Shown here: positions 12,490 through 22,700 of the stretch, in pieces
How positions within the stretch are numbered: position 1 is the first letter of the stretch
How the letters are laid out: each line of letters starts with the position of its first letter
Assembly: GCF_022539315.1 (NCBI RefSeq)
Contig: NC_066315.1
Coordinates: forward strand, 121,291,374-121,355,373
DNA from: Serinus canaria
Lineage: Eukaryota; Chordata; Aves; Passeriformes; Fringillidae
Length of the DNA stretch: 64,000 nt
Direction of reading: 5' to 3'
Notes under the pieces: generated by a model
The model's input: only the letters and a program-made list of their open reading frames with translations
Told to the model about the DNA's origin: nothing
Databases searched by the model: none
Position numbers and translations under genes: made by a program

Positions 12490-14642
12490 GGCCTAACTTG
12501 AAATGATCCAAGGTATATAAGTGTTATCTGTAACATCACCCATAGAAGTTTATAGTTGATGTAGAGGATTTGTTGAAAACTTGCTTTTTGTGACTTGAAG
12601 TTCATAATTTTGAGGTCATTTTATATATATCTTGGAACTCTTTATTCAGATTTCTGAAAATACTGCCTCTTGTTATCTTAAAGAGAACAATCTGTCATTC
12701 TCTTTTTGTTTGTTTTTTAAATATTTTTTATGTTTATTACTTCATTAATATGAAGCTCTTTGGGATTTTCTGTCAAGTTTTTTCAAAAACAAAAATCATT
12801 TGTTCACAGTACAAAGTATGTTAACAGTACTGAAGAATGTCTGATGTCTCTGTCTTAGGTGTTGCTTTCATTATCACCCTAAGGAGTCATCCAGATTCCG
12901 CAACATAGGCTGTCTAGTTTGAGCTTGAGTAATAGTGTCAGGAGGAACAGAGTGTTTTTCTCCCTCTGGAATGTAGCTAAATGTGAAAGTTAAATGTAAA
13001 GTTCATTACAATGCAGAACATGAGTTCAAATGAGTTAAGAAATTCCACATTTTTGCCTTGCAACCAAGTGAAAATTTTGTACTCTAGAATTCCTTTTATT
13101 TTTACTGAAATGATTAAACCCCAAACATACCATCAAAAAGGGGAAGCCTTCTTTGGAGTGGCTTTTTTGGGGTGCTCTTTTCTTCTTAAGTTTTGCAGAA
13201 AACCTCTAGTATGAACAGATTAACAGTGGTGTGAAGGACCTAATTTTCATACTGTTCAAGATTTTGGGGAATTTGATTTCAAATTATTCCTGTTGGTTCC
13301 AGGGACTGCTGTTGGAGTCTGCCAGGTGCTTTATTGACTCTATCTTACAGCTGGATTTTATCCAAAACAATTCCAGTTTATGGTACATGAGAACTGTCTG
13401 TGATACGAATACATGTGTAGTAAGTAGGAACAATTAGGAAATTTGGTTCAAAAAAATGTCATAAAATGCTAATGTGAAAGCATCTATCAAGAACTGAATT
13501 TCAACACATATGGGATTTAGGAGGGAATCCACAAAACAATAAATTCTCATATATTTTATTCATTTTAAAAGGAAACATTAGAATATTAAATTTTAAAATT
13601 AAGAATTATTTATCTTTATATTTATATTTATTCTCTTACACTTTTATAGAAAATTAAAATGTCGAAGAGATGGCTTGTAAATGTCTGTGGTGGTGCAAGT
13701 TGCATTGTCTTACTCATACTTCTGAAACAGATGAATGACATATCATTGTGTTTAACTCACTTTCATTATCTTGACTGCAAATTAAGAAAATTGTAGCCGA
13801 TTAAATAATTTACGACAATGTAAAACTGCCAAATTTGTTCTCCTTTTAGTAAATGTTTAGCAGCTATTTTAAAAAATAAAGAACTAAAAATTTTTTAAAA
13901 ATAGATTCAGCAAGGATAAAAGAAAACTGTATATTTTAATAATAAAAAATACTGAGAACATTTTTTTCATTATGGTCATCTGAAAGCTAGAAAGGAAAAT
14001 TACTATGCATTCTTTTTGTATGAACAAATCAAGACTCCCATCCAAATTTTGCTAATTTTTTTCTTTTTTTGTGTGAATTTAGCTATACAAAAGCTGAGTT
14101 CAATGGAATTTTATTTCCTGTTCATTTGTTACTAAGCAATCTTGGATTTTTTTAATACTGTTTTAATACCTTTAAAATTTTTAATACTGTTTTTCCTTTC
14201 AGTTTTTAACAAAGTGAAGACTTTGCCTAAAGATAGTAAGATATCTTCAATTATTGCCATTATATGCCTTCCTTGGAAATTCTATTCCATGGTATTCAAT
14301 TTTATTTCCTTAGGCAAATAATTACAGCTATTTTGTATCAAAAGTCATGGTCTTCTGAGGCAGTTAAAGCAATATCACAAAGGCATTATTTTTTAAATCT
14401 TTCCCCTACTTAGGTTTAGATTCTTCATATTTAGCTTTCTTCATACCTAGAACTCTCAAGTTCTCCGCTAGGATATTTTCATGAATGTATGAGTGCTTAG
14501 AACTATAAGAAGCATGATGAACTCTTTGCAAGAGAAAAATATTTCTTTAAGTGGTTTTAGCTTTGAGTAGTTTTGCATTAGATGCTGTAGTTTTCATTCA
14601 GGAAGTGATTTCTAATCAGAGCAATGTTGTTGTTATAAATAG
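12490..14642. other. AT-rich sequence, no gene seen
   Basis: No gene, RNA gene or clear transposon. Several short A/T runs. A GAAG|GTAAGC donor-like string sits at about 12382-12391, just upstream of this tract, but has no convincing partner acceptor. Confidence 0.5.
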
Positions 14643-14705
14643 TCACTGAATCAAAGTATATTCTGAATTTGAAGGGATCCACAAGGATAACTCTGATCCA
14701 CTAAG
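14643..14705 (-). mobile_element. CR1 LINE, short 3' fragment
   Basis: The plus strand reads CACTGAATCAAAGTATATTC, then TGAATTTGAAGGGATCCACA and AGGATAACTCTGATCCA. This parallels the minus-strand CR1 end (ATTCTGAGTTGGAAGGGACC and so on). Only about 60 bases are recognisable. Confidence 0.6.
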
Positions 14706-15880
14706 AAAGAACTGCTATTATGACATTTGGAAACAATACAGTCCAGTCATAAACTCTTTGTAAAACACAAATATGTTCAAAATGTATTTTCTGTGTTTGT
14801 TTGCTTGCTTCTATTGATAGTACAGTTGTGATGAAAATAGGAAGTCTACTTCTTAAGGCACTTGTGTGAAGTATCTTTCTGTCCATAATCAGTGATGTCA
14901 TAAAGCCAGCTCTTTTAGTAGGAAACCAACAAAAAAAGTGCATGAAGTACTTGGGGGAAAAAGGTAAATGGGTCAGATACTCAGCTACACCTGACCTGTG
15001 GATGCAGTGAAGGCAGTCTTTCAAAGCTTCATGTGACCTCCTAGTCTCTTGAAATTTCCTGTATTACAAGTTACAAAGAAATAACTCTATCTTATATTAA
15101 ATAAGGTAGGTATAAAGATTTCAGTGAAACCTTTTTTTTTGAGGATGAAACAGTATCACATCCTCTGTTCCATTCCCATCAGTAAGACCAGCAGCAGTGA
15201 GATGTTTAATGAAGATGTGGTCATGCCAAATCCATCTCTATTATACTAGTGAAGAATTGTCCTAAATATCTCCTAGCTATCTTTGGATAAAATTGTCTCA
15301 TTATTTTTAGATAGATATTTGAAATAGAGAGAGGCAAAATTAAAATGCAGAAAAAATCAAGTCAGGATAAAACCTGAAGATACTAATGACACCATTTTCC
15401 TGCAGAAAAAGCATCAGTTCTGGAAAGCACTAAGATTTAATCTTAAGGGAAACTGGATGAAGTAGAAACATCTTTTGTCCCATAGGGTTTTGTACCTATG
15501 GAACAATAATATAGTATTATTGTACATAACAGCATAACATTTTTCACACAGAAATTCTAGAATTAGTAGAGTAATTTCAATTCAAGCTAAAATTATCTCT
15601 AGAAAGCATATCTGGTGTCACAATTTTATATGACAGACAATTCACTGTTGGATGATGCCGAATGAGTTTCCTGTATCATAGGAAGATAAACATAAACCTT
15701 CTGGTGCTCTGTGCTCTTTCAGAGAATGTTCATTCTTCTCTTCCCTACTTTTAAAAAGTAGTATGCATATACACTGGTAATGTTTGATACCACATAAACC
15801 AACCACAAAAAAAAACTTTACTTAAAGTTTGTACAAGTAGTATAATACAATATTCAGTGTATCATCCACTTCAGCACATC
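14706..15880. other. AT-rich sequence, no gene seen
   Basis: No gene recognised. A small inverted repeat, ACAATAATA / TATTATTGT with a 3-base spacer, lies at 15503-15523. The longest frame, on the minus strand at 14701-15024, overlaps the CR1 scrap and has no motif. Confidence 0.5.
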
Positions 15881-15886
15881 GTGTCT
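15881..15886 (+). repeat. Probable target-site duplication, left copy
   Basis: GTGTCT here matches GTGTCT at 16406-16411, on either side of the LTR-like block. The last base may belong to the LTR (TG start), giving a 5-bp duplication. Confidence 0.5.
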
Positions 15887-16405
15887 GTTGGGAGGAAAGG
15901 GTTAAAAGTGAAGACTGGCGAGGAGGGGGAGATCCACTGAAATGACCTGGCAGCTGGGAATACCAAGGCCTGGAGAATATCAGTGTGGAGAACCATATAT
16001 TATGCCTACTGTTGTTTATCCTCTGTGTGTTTTGAGAAGTAGAATTTCTGTGCAGAGATAACAGAAGTGTTTACAGAAGCTTGGAGGCACTCTCACGGAC
16101 ATGCTTGAGCTCTCTGTTGGGAGAGAGATCAAAGCCCAGAGATCATAAAAAGCTTGGGGGCGATCACAGCGTGGTGGCAACCTACACGTGCGTGGGCTCT
16201 CGATCAACGGGTGCAAGCAGCAGCCCTGCGACCCACTGGGACTGGACCAGGACTGACGGTGCCTGCTCCCTCATGTTGTGTCTCTCTGCTGCCCAGGTGG
16301 TGCTACAGGATCCTCCAGTCAGCAAGGAAATTAAATAAATTTACTCTTTGAGTTTCAGCCATAGTTCTGTATTTCTGGTCACCTGGCTGCGTTGATTCAC
16401 ACAAG
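15886..16405 (+). mobile_element. Solo LTR of an avian endogenous retrovirus (family not named)
   Basis: This is a roughly 520-bp block, richer in GC than its surroundings, with LTR organisation. A TGTTGGGAGG start leads into a U3-like part, a TATA-like CATAAAAAG (16144-16152), and an AATAAA signal (16334-16339) about 190 bases later, then a short U5-like end. It is flanked by GTGTC(T) on both sides (15881-15886 and 16406-16411), which fits a target-site duplication. The 3' terminus reads CACACAAG rather than a clean CA, so the exact end may be a few bases off. No gag/pol/env sequence adjoins it. Confidence 0.6.
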
Positions 16406-16411
16406 GTGTCT
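16406..16411 (+). repeat. Probable target-site duplication, right copy
   Basis: GTGTCT, identical to 15881-15886. See the LTR entry between them. Confidence 0.5.
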
Positions 16412-17949
16412 AGATCCCATGCTCTGTAAGGTAGATTCTTTATTTAGCACACTTAAGTGTTCTAAAGTCACTGCTCTGGAGAAATAAAAATAGCCAAACA
16501 CAAAGAAAATAAATTAGGCATTTTGAAATGGAGCCTGTACAACATCATAGATCTAAAGACTTCAACAGTCTTCAACTTCCTTCTTTCATAAAAAGCTGGT
16601 GAAAAAGCTTGGAGACATCACAAAAAAACCCTTTTGAAAACCAACTCAAAAACCCAACACAAAAACCAAAACCAGAATACATATAAAGTAACGGTTATAG
16701 AGAAAAATCAGCTGCAAAACAAAGGTATTTATTCCAGTTTTTGCTTTTCATTCAGGAAAAAATGCAAGAGTTCTAGAGAAATGTATATTTCTTACCTCAT
16801 GAAAGAGACTGGTCTATGATGAACAAATAGAAATTAAAGCCAGTGGCTAACATCATCACTGAGTTAAAATACAAACATAAGAATGCTAGACCTGATCAAA
16901 TGAAAAATGTAAATTTAAATATGTATATTATTACATTTTTGATATTGAATGTAGTAAAGTATTAAGCCTCATAGTGGAACACATTTCCTTGTAACTTATT
17001 TGAAGACATTCGTATACTCTACCAGGATACAACTACTCTTTTACCACACAATCTGTTCATTCATGGCAAGGGAGCTGAAGATGAAGAAAGTCCTAAAAAA
17101 CAAAGAGAGAGGTGCATAATCAAGACTGAGAGGCATAGACTCATCCAAAGTACTCCCATGGGTAGATAGATTCAGAAACTGGAGCAGAATGGAGTTTGTC
17201 TTTCCTAGGCTGCAGGACATATTTCAGGTTCATTTAATGAGTGCTTGAAGGGTGGATAGTCTTCTACTGCCACTTGTGTTGTGAGCAGCTCTGTGATGAT
17301 CAAGGGAGGGAATGCCTGTGAAAGGCAGCAGCATAGACTGTTAGCTCCTTGGGAAGGAAATTCAGTCCAGCTGAATCGTCACTGATGCCTCTTCTGCATT
17401 AATTAGCTCTAGTAATGATGATCCAGCACTGCTCTTGTACTTGAAAGTCTTGCTAATTTCATACATAGCAAAATGAAGTGTTTTGTAGTTATTAGTAACT
17501 ACCTTTCATGTTCCAGCAAAATGTGGATTCTTATTCAGGTGAAAGTCTTCCAGCAAGGCTTTTCCCAAGCTCAGCAAAAGTCTTAAATATTGTAATTGTA
17601 CTGTGATGCCTAAGAAGTTAAAGGCCTGATAATCACAGAGAACCTACATGACTATCTTCCATGAAGTTTTTTAGTCTTTTCTGGCCATCCTGGGTATATG
17701 TCTGACCCTGGTTCCCCTTGCTGGGATGGGTCCCAACTCCCACGTCCAGGCTGGCAGCCTTGGCTGTCCCAGTCCCCAGAAAGGTGCCCATCACACCCAG
17801 GACTACCACTCCCCATTATAGCCTTCATAGTCCAAGAGAGGGACAAATCTGTAGTCCAAGGGAGTCCCTGACATTTGCAATTGCCCAGCTGTGGGTGCAG
17901 AGAAGGATAGAGGAGCCTGGGGTGGACAGAAATTGGGGTGATCAGGTCC
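16412..17949. other. No gene seen; GC-richer unassigned block at about 17650-17949
   Basis: 16412-17649 is AT-rich with nothing recognisable. From about 17650 the sequence becomes GC-richer up to the CR1 at 17950. That block may be another repeat or the upstream part of the same insertion, but it does not match the CR1 region I would expect just before the RT motifs, so I leave it unnamed. Confidence 0.45.
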
Positions 17950-18354
17950 AGCCAGCCTGAGTTTGTAAAAAGCAGCTCCTGCTTGCCTCACCTGATCTAT
18001 GACATCACCTGTTTAGTGAATGAGGAAAGGCTATGGATGTTGTCTACCTGGACTTCAATAAAGCTTTGACACTGTGTCCCAGCACTCTCCTGTAGGAACT
18101 GGCTGCTCGTGGCTTGGATGTGTGCACCCTTCTCTGAGTAAAAACCTGACCAGGGCCAGAGAGCGGTGGTGAATGGAGTGACATCCAGCTGGTATCCAGT
18201 CATAAGAGGTGTGAGTCTCCAACCCTGGAGATATTTAAAAGACATGTAGACATGGCACTTGGGGCACAGTTTAGTGCTAGACTTGGCAGTGTCAGGGCAA
18301 CTGTCAGACTCAGTTTTCTTAGGGGTCTTTTCCAGCCAGCATCATTCTACAGCT
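17950..18354 (+). mobile_element. CR1 LINE with internal deletion (RT joined to 3' UTR)
   Basis: The first part encodes CR1 RT. Read in two frames it gives the counterpart of KSCLTNLIxFYDxxTxLVDEGKAMDV, then V-Y-L-D-F-N-K-A-(F)-D-T-V (RT motif A, about 18040-18075) and V-V-N-G-V-T-S-S-W. Near 18210 the sequence jumps directly to the CR1 3' UTR (GGAGATATTTAAAAGACATG and so on). It ends with a degenerate TCATTCTACAGCT tail. A frameshift near 18030 and the deletion make it inactive. Confidence 0.85.
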
Positions 18355-19109
18355 TCTAGAGAGCCACACAACCTACTGTGTCATTAGCTAAGAAGTGCAG
18401 TAATATTTCCATAAGGATTTGTTCACAGCGGTTTTGTGTGTCCTTAGAAGCTTGTAATAAAGCAAAAAGAGGACTCATTTTTTAACTTAAATACTTGCAA
18501 TTTTTACTAAGAATGCTGCTTCTAGTGTAAAGATTTACAAATTCTTGCTTCAGGAAGATCAGAAAAAGAATACAATTTAACACCAATTGGTTTTATTTTA
18601 CTTGAAGCAAAAAGCCTAATTTCTATGATCTATGCTCTTTTTCCCAAGTGGAAAATGGGTAGTTTACTTGTCAGTTTTATCTAAAGAACCTTGTGTTTTC
18701 TTCAAGAAATGCTTGAAGTCACTTTTCATCACTTCTCATTTATTCCACACCATTTTTCACCCTAATCTGTTAATTAAACTTGTCCTTAAACCAAATAATT
18801 TTGGGAATTCTAAGACCACATGTTTAGGATTAAAGAGTCCTAAAAATAAAAGGTAGAATTTTCTCATAGACGGACCGAGAACTAAATCTTATTTAGAAAG
18901 ATTTTTACCCTCACAATTTGGACAGTGTAAAAACATAGAAGACACTGAAATAAGCCCTTGGATAAACCAGTTGATGCAAAACTCAAGATGGCCTGGATCC
19001 TGGGGAACATTGCTCATGCAGAAAATTAGTCTGAATTCCTCTTTCAGAAAAGTTATCTTATTTGCATAATAATAATTATTCTCACTCTTTTTGCTTCCAT
19101 CTCCTGCAG
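18355..19109. other. AT-rich sequence, no gene seen
   Basis: No recognisable element. Its last 35 bases form a pyrimidine-rich tract ending in CTGCAG, considered under the exon candidate that follows. Confidence 0.5.
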
Positions 19110-19169
19110 AGCAAAAATTATGCTGATATATCCAGTTCCTGTCATCAATTTTCTGCCCTATTCAAACAG
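19110..19169 (+). other. Candidate 60-bp exon (unproven)
   Basis: A pyrimidine-rich tract ending TCCATCTCCTGCAG (to 19109) looks like a good 3' splice site. 60 bases later ACAG|GTAAGT (19166-19175) is a perfect 5' splice-site consensus. The interval is a multiple of three and one frame is open across it (S-K-N-Y-A-D-I-S-S-S-C-H-Q-F ...). I do not recognise the peptide. A single consensus donor is expected by chance about once in a window of this size counting both strands, so this could be coincidence. Confidence 0.25.
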
Positions 19170-19409
19170 GTAAGTCAAAAATTATATTTAGTTTTGATTC
19201 GTTTGTACAAGGAGTTGATCATCTGTGAAGTTTACCATAGCTGTAGTTAGAGGAGAAGAATGGTTAACCACAGTACAACTATTCCTACAATATTTTTCTT
19301 ACTTGTGGATTAATCAATTCTATGCCAGCCTCTTTGAATGGTCCTTTACTTTTACTGATAGATTTTCTCTGGAAATCAATGTTGTGAATGCTCAATCTTA
19401 AAAAAATAA

Positions 19410-19750
19410 AATTGTTTGTTTTGGAAAGAACCTTAAAAATCATCTAGTTCTAACTACTCAGTGGGGGCAGAGATACTTTTCCTAGACCAGGTTGCTCAGA
19501 ACCCTGTCCAACCTGTTCTTGAACACTGCTAGGGATGGGGCATCCACAACTTCTCTGGGCAACCTTTTCCAGTGTCTCAGCACCCTCACAGAAAATAATT
19601 TCTTCCTAATGTCTAATCTAAACCTACTCTCCTTCAGTTTATGACCATGGCCTTTGTCCTGTCATAACATGCCATTGTAAAAACTTCCTTTCCATGCCTT
19701 TTTGTAGACCCCTTTTAAGTACCAGAAGTGCTCCTGTAAGATGGGAGCAC
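19410..19750 (-). mobile_element. CR1 LINE fragment
   Basis: On the plus strand, TTTTGGAAAGAACCTTAAAA followed by ATCATCTAGTTC is the reverse complement of a CR1 3' UTR. It continues with CCAACCTGTTCTTGAACACT, CTAGGGATGGGGCATCCAC and AATTTCTTCCTAATGTCTAA, a well-known CR1 reading. The octamer tail is not clear at the left edge. The right edge is approximate. No coding capacity remains. Confidence 0.9.
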
Positions 19751-22700
19751 TTTACAACACATAATATCAACCACAAGGAAATCCCCATGCTATTGATACT
19801 GTTAAAAAGTATTCAATTTGTGATCAGCAAATGTATCAAAGAAAAATGCTGTACCCCTGGATTTAAATGTTTTTCACTGTCTTTTTCCTCAAGCCTTATG
19901 ATCTCTACTCCTCAACATAGTAGAAAAGGTTCAGGTGTAATGTAGTATCCAGGAGAAAGAAAAACTAGAAGAAATATGGATAGCACAGGAAGTACATGCC
20001 TCCCCACATGCTCATTCCAGGCCTGTACCATTTCCAAATAAGGAAGCCTCTGGGAAAATTTTTATCTGAATATGATCACTTGTTCTGGGTTGGATACTGT
20101 TCCCCATGCAATTTAAAATGCTGCAGCTGATTTCTCTTAACTTGGTGTATCTTCCAAGGGTTGATTTATTGGTATATTCAAGTTCTTACAGCTGCCATAA
20201 CTTGACAAACCCCAGAGTCTTCACTCAAAATAGCACTCTAGTGTAGCAACAAATGGTCACGTGCTGGAGACATAGGTTTTGGGTAGGTTCTCTTTTTTTT
20301 TTTTTCTTTTTTATTTTTTTGGTTGTGTGGTTGGGTTTTTGTTGGGGTTTTTTATTATTATTGGTTTTTTGGTCACAGAAATATTGAAGGCTTAGAACTT
20401 ACAGACTCCATTCTCTTTCATAGCTAGTGGAGGGTAGTTTGTGCATGTGGGTTATATGGCTAACTGCATATTAGGAATACCTCAAAATATACTCTTACTA
20501 CAAGAAGCATGATTATTCCTTCTGTACCTATTATTTAATTGAAATGTATCTGGAAAAAATGAAATGGGGCAAAATCCTCTCTATTTACAGGCTCTATAAT
20601 TTTACTAAATATGGTACTTTGAAAAGCAGTGACAGTGTATTATTTTCATGGACAATTTGTGCAGCTGAAATGCAAGAGGCTTCCTCACATTAAAAACTAT
20701 ACATTCCTTGAGTTGATCTTATATATTCCTCAAGATAAATATGATAAAAAAACCTTAATTCCTCCTTTATCTTTTGTTGCTTTCAACTTATGAACTAGTT
20801 TCAACTGACAGAAATAATTTATAGCCTAAATAGAGAAAAATGGGGTGGGTGTGGGTGTGGGTGGGGGGGTGTGTGTATGTGTATCTTTCTTCTGGGGGAA
20901 AAAAAAACCTCAAGAAAACAACTCCACAAACAAAAACCCCTCAACTTTTGGGTGAAATACCATTATTTAGATATGACTGGATGCTCATTATTTTGTGATA
21001 TACTATATCTTTGCCTAAAATTCCCTTTTTTCTTTTCTTTTTCTCATCAAAAAGTGACCTGTTCTGTTTCATATATGAAAGGTGCACATTAAAAGACTAT
21101 GAGCTAGCAAATATCTTTACTGAAGCACTGTTGGCAGCTGAGATCACTGACAACTTCCTGGCTGTGATTCATAATCTATATTGGTGCCTTTGAGACAGCA
21201 AGCTATTGATTTTTCCCAGTCTATAATCCAAGACCATATACACAGCTTGTTAGACATCTGTGGGAATATAAACTGAGTTTTGATACAATTTAGGGAGCTT
21301 CTGTTAGCAGGGCACTTAGTTTTTGTCTTTGAGAAAATCTTTACACTTCTGTGTAATCTTGAAGAGATTTTTAACAGTTAATTCAATAGTGTTTGGGTTG
21401 TTTTTATTTTTTTTTTCCTTTTTGTAAACTGCTTTCCTGAGTGCAATTCATGTAAAGCAAATTTTAAGTGGGAAATTTTTACTTATAGGGAACTTTTTCT
21501 AATGCCATTATAGCTTTTCACTTTTTTTTATTTACTTTGATCTTTTTCAAGTTTAATTTGGAAGTACTCCTAGTTTTTCATGTTTAATATCTTGTCCATT
21601 TTATCTGTCCTTCCCAGGAAAATATTCCTGTCTTTACTGTGATACTTATTGTACACATGCATAAAGAACATTCAAAAGAACAATGTAATGCAGTTCCCCC
21701 ACCATAAAGGATATTAGATAAGTGTACTAATATTCTTCAAAAACTACACATAGGTGAAAAATACTTTTTAGGTTCAAGAACTACATTTAATTTTCTGTCT
21801 TCAGAGAGTCAGTTGAGGAAAGAAAGAGGCTAATATGGTTTGCAGTTTATGCACTAAAGCAGGAATGACATAGGGAACACTCTTACCGTGTGTTCCTTTA
21901 AATATTATTTAGTATTTGTCCAAGAATATTTTAAGGGCTGCCATGTAAGGAGAATAACACTGATGTACTTTGTGGAACTTCAGATGATAGAAATATTGCC
22001 ATGCGTGTCATCACATTGCATGCTGGTTTGGAAGGCTAGGAAAATATTTACCCTCTCTCCAAAATCAAAATAATGCATTCTTGACTGTATGTAATAATTT
22101 AGCTAAACTTGGATGATCCAGAAACCATATAATCAGAAGGGGGTAATTGCTTGTTTTATTTTATATGATGGATAAACTTCCTCAAAGAATAAGGAGAAAA
22201 ATCTTGGTATCCATGTAAATAGAGATTAGCAAAATTTTGTATTAGAAAGCTGGACCAATTTTCATAAGTAGTAGGAAAAAATAATTATATTATTGCATGA
22301 AAAAAAAATCGCATCAAATAGACTGCTTCTAAATGGAAATTTTACAGAAGACCATTTCAAATTTGAAAATAGTTTTTCATAAAGGCTTTTGGTTTGTTTT
22401 ATTTTTTACTAGCTCATTTTTCTAAAACTTAATTGGTTTCCAGGAAAATAAGTTTCTAATTCTCTGTAAGTTTATCCATTTCTCAACCTGAAGATCATGA
22501 GTAAATCAATTGAATTAATATTATGCTTTAAGTTAAACAAAAGACAGTGTTTTTGCAAGGTCAGAGATAATGGAATGTGGAAAAAGAAATCTAGAATAGA
22601 TTGAATAGATTAATTTTAGTTTCAATCAGATAGCATATTTCACAACATTGCTTCCCACTATTTGTAGAATTTTGTAGTCATATTTAAGCTGAATTATTTA

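Noticed and set aside
12288..12605. Minus-strand 105-codon frame with a Tyr/Met/Cys/Val run
   Set aside because: It is produced by the TACA/TA microsatellite at 12419-12489.
16081..16351. Overlapping plus-strand frames of up to 85 codons
   Set aside because: They lie within the solo LTR at 15886-16405 and show no coding motif.
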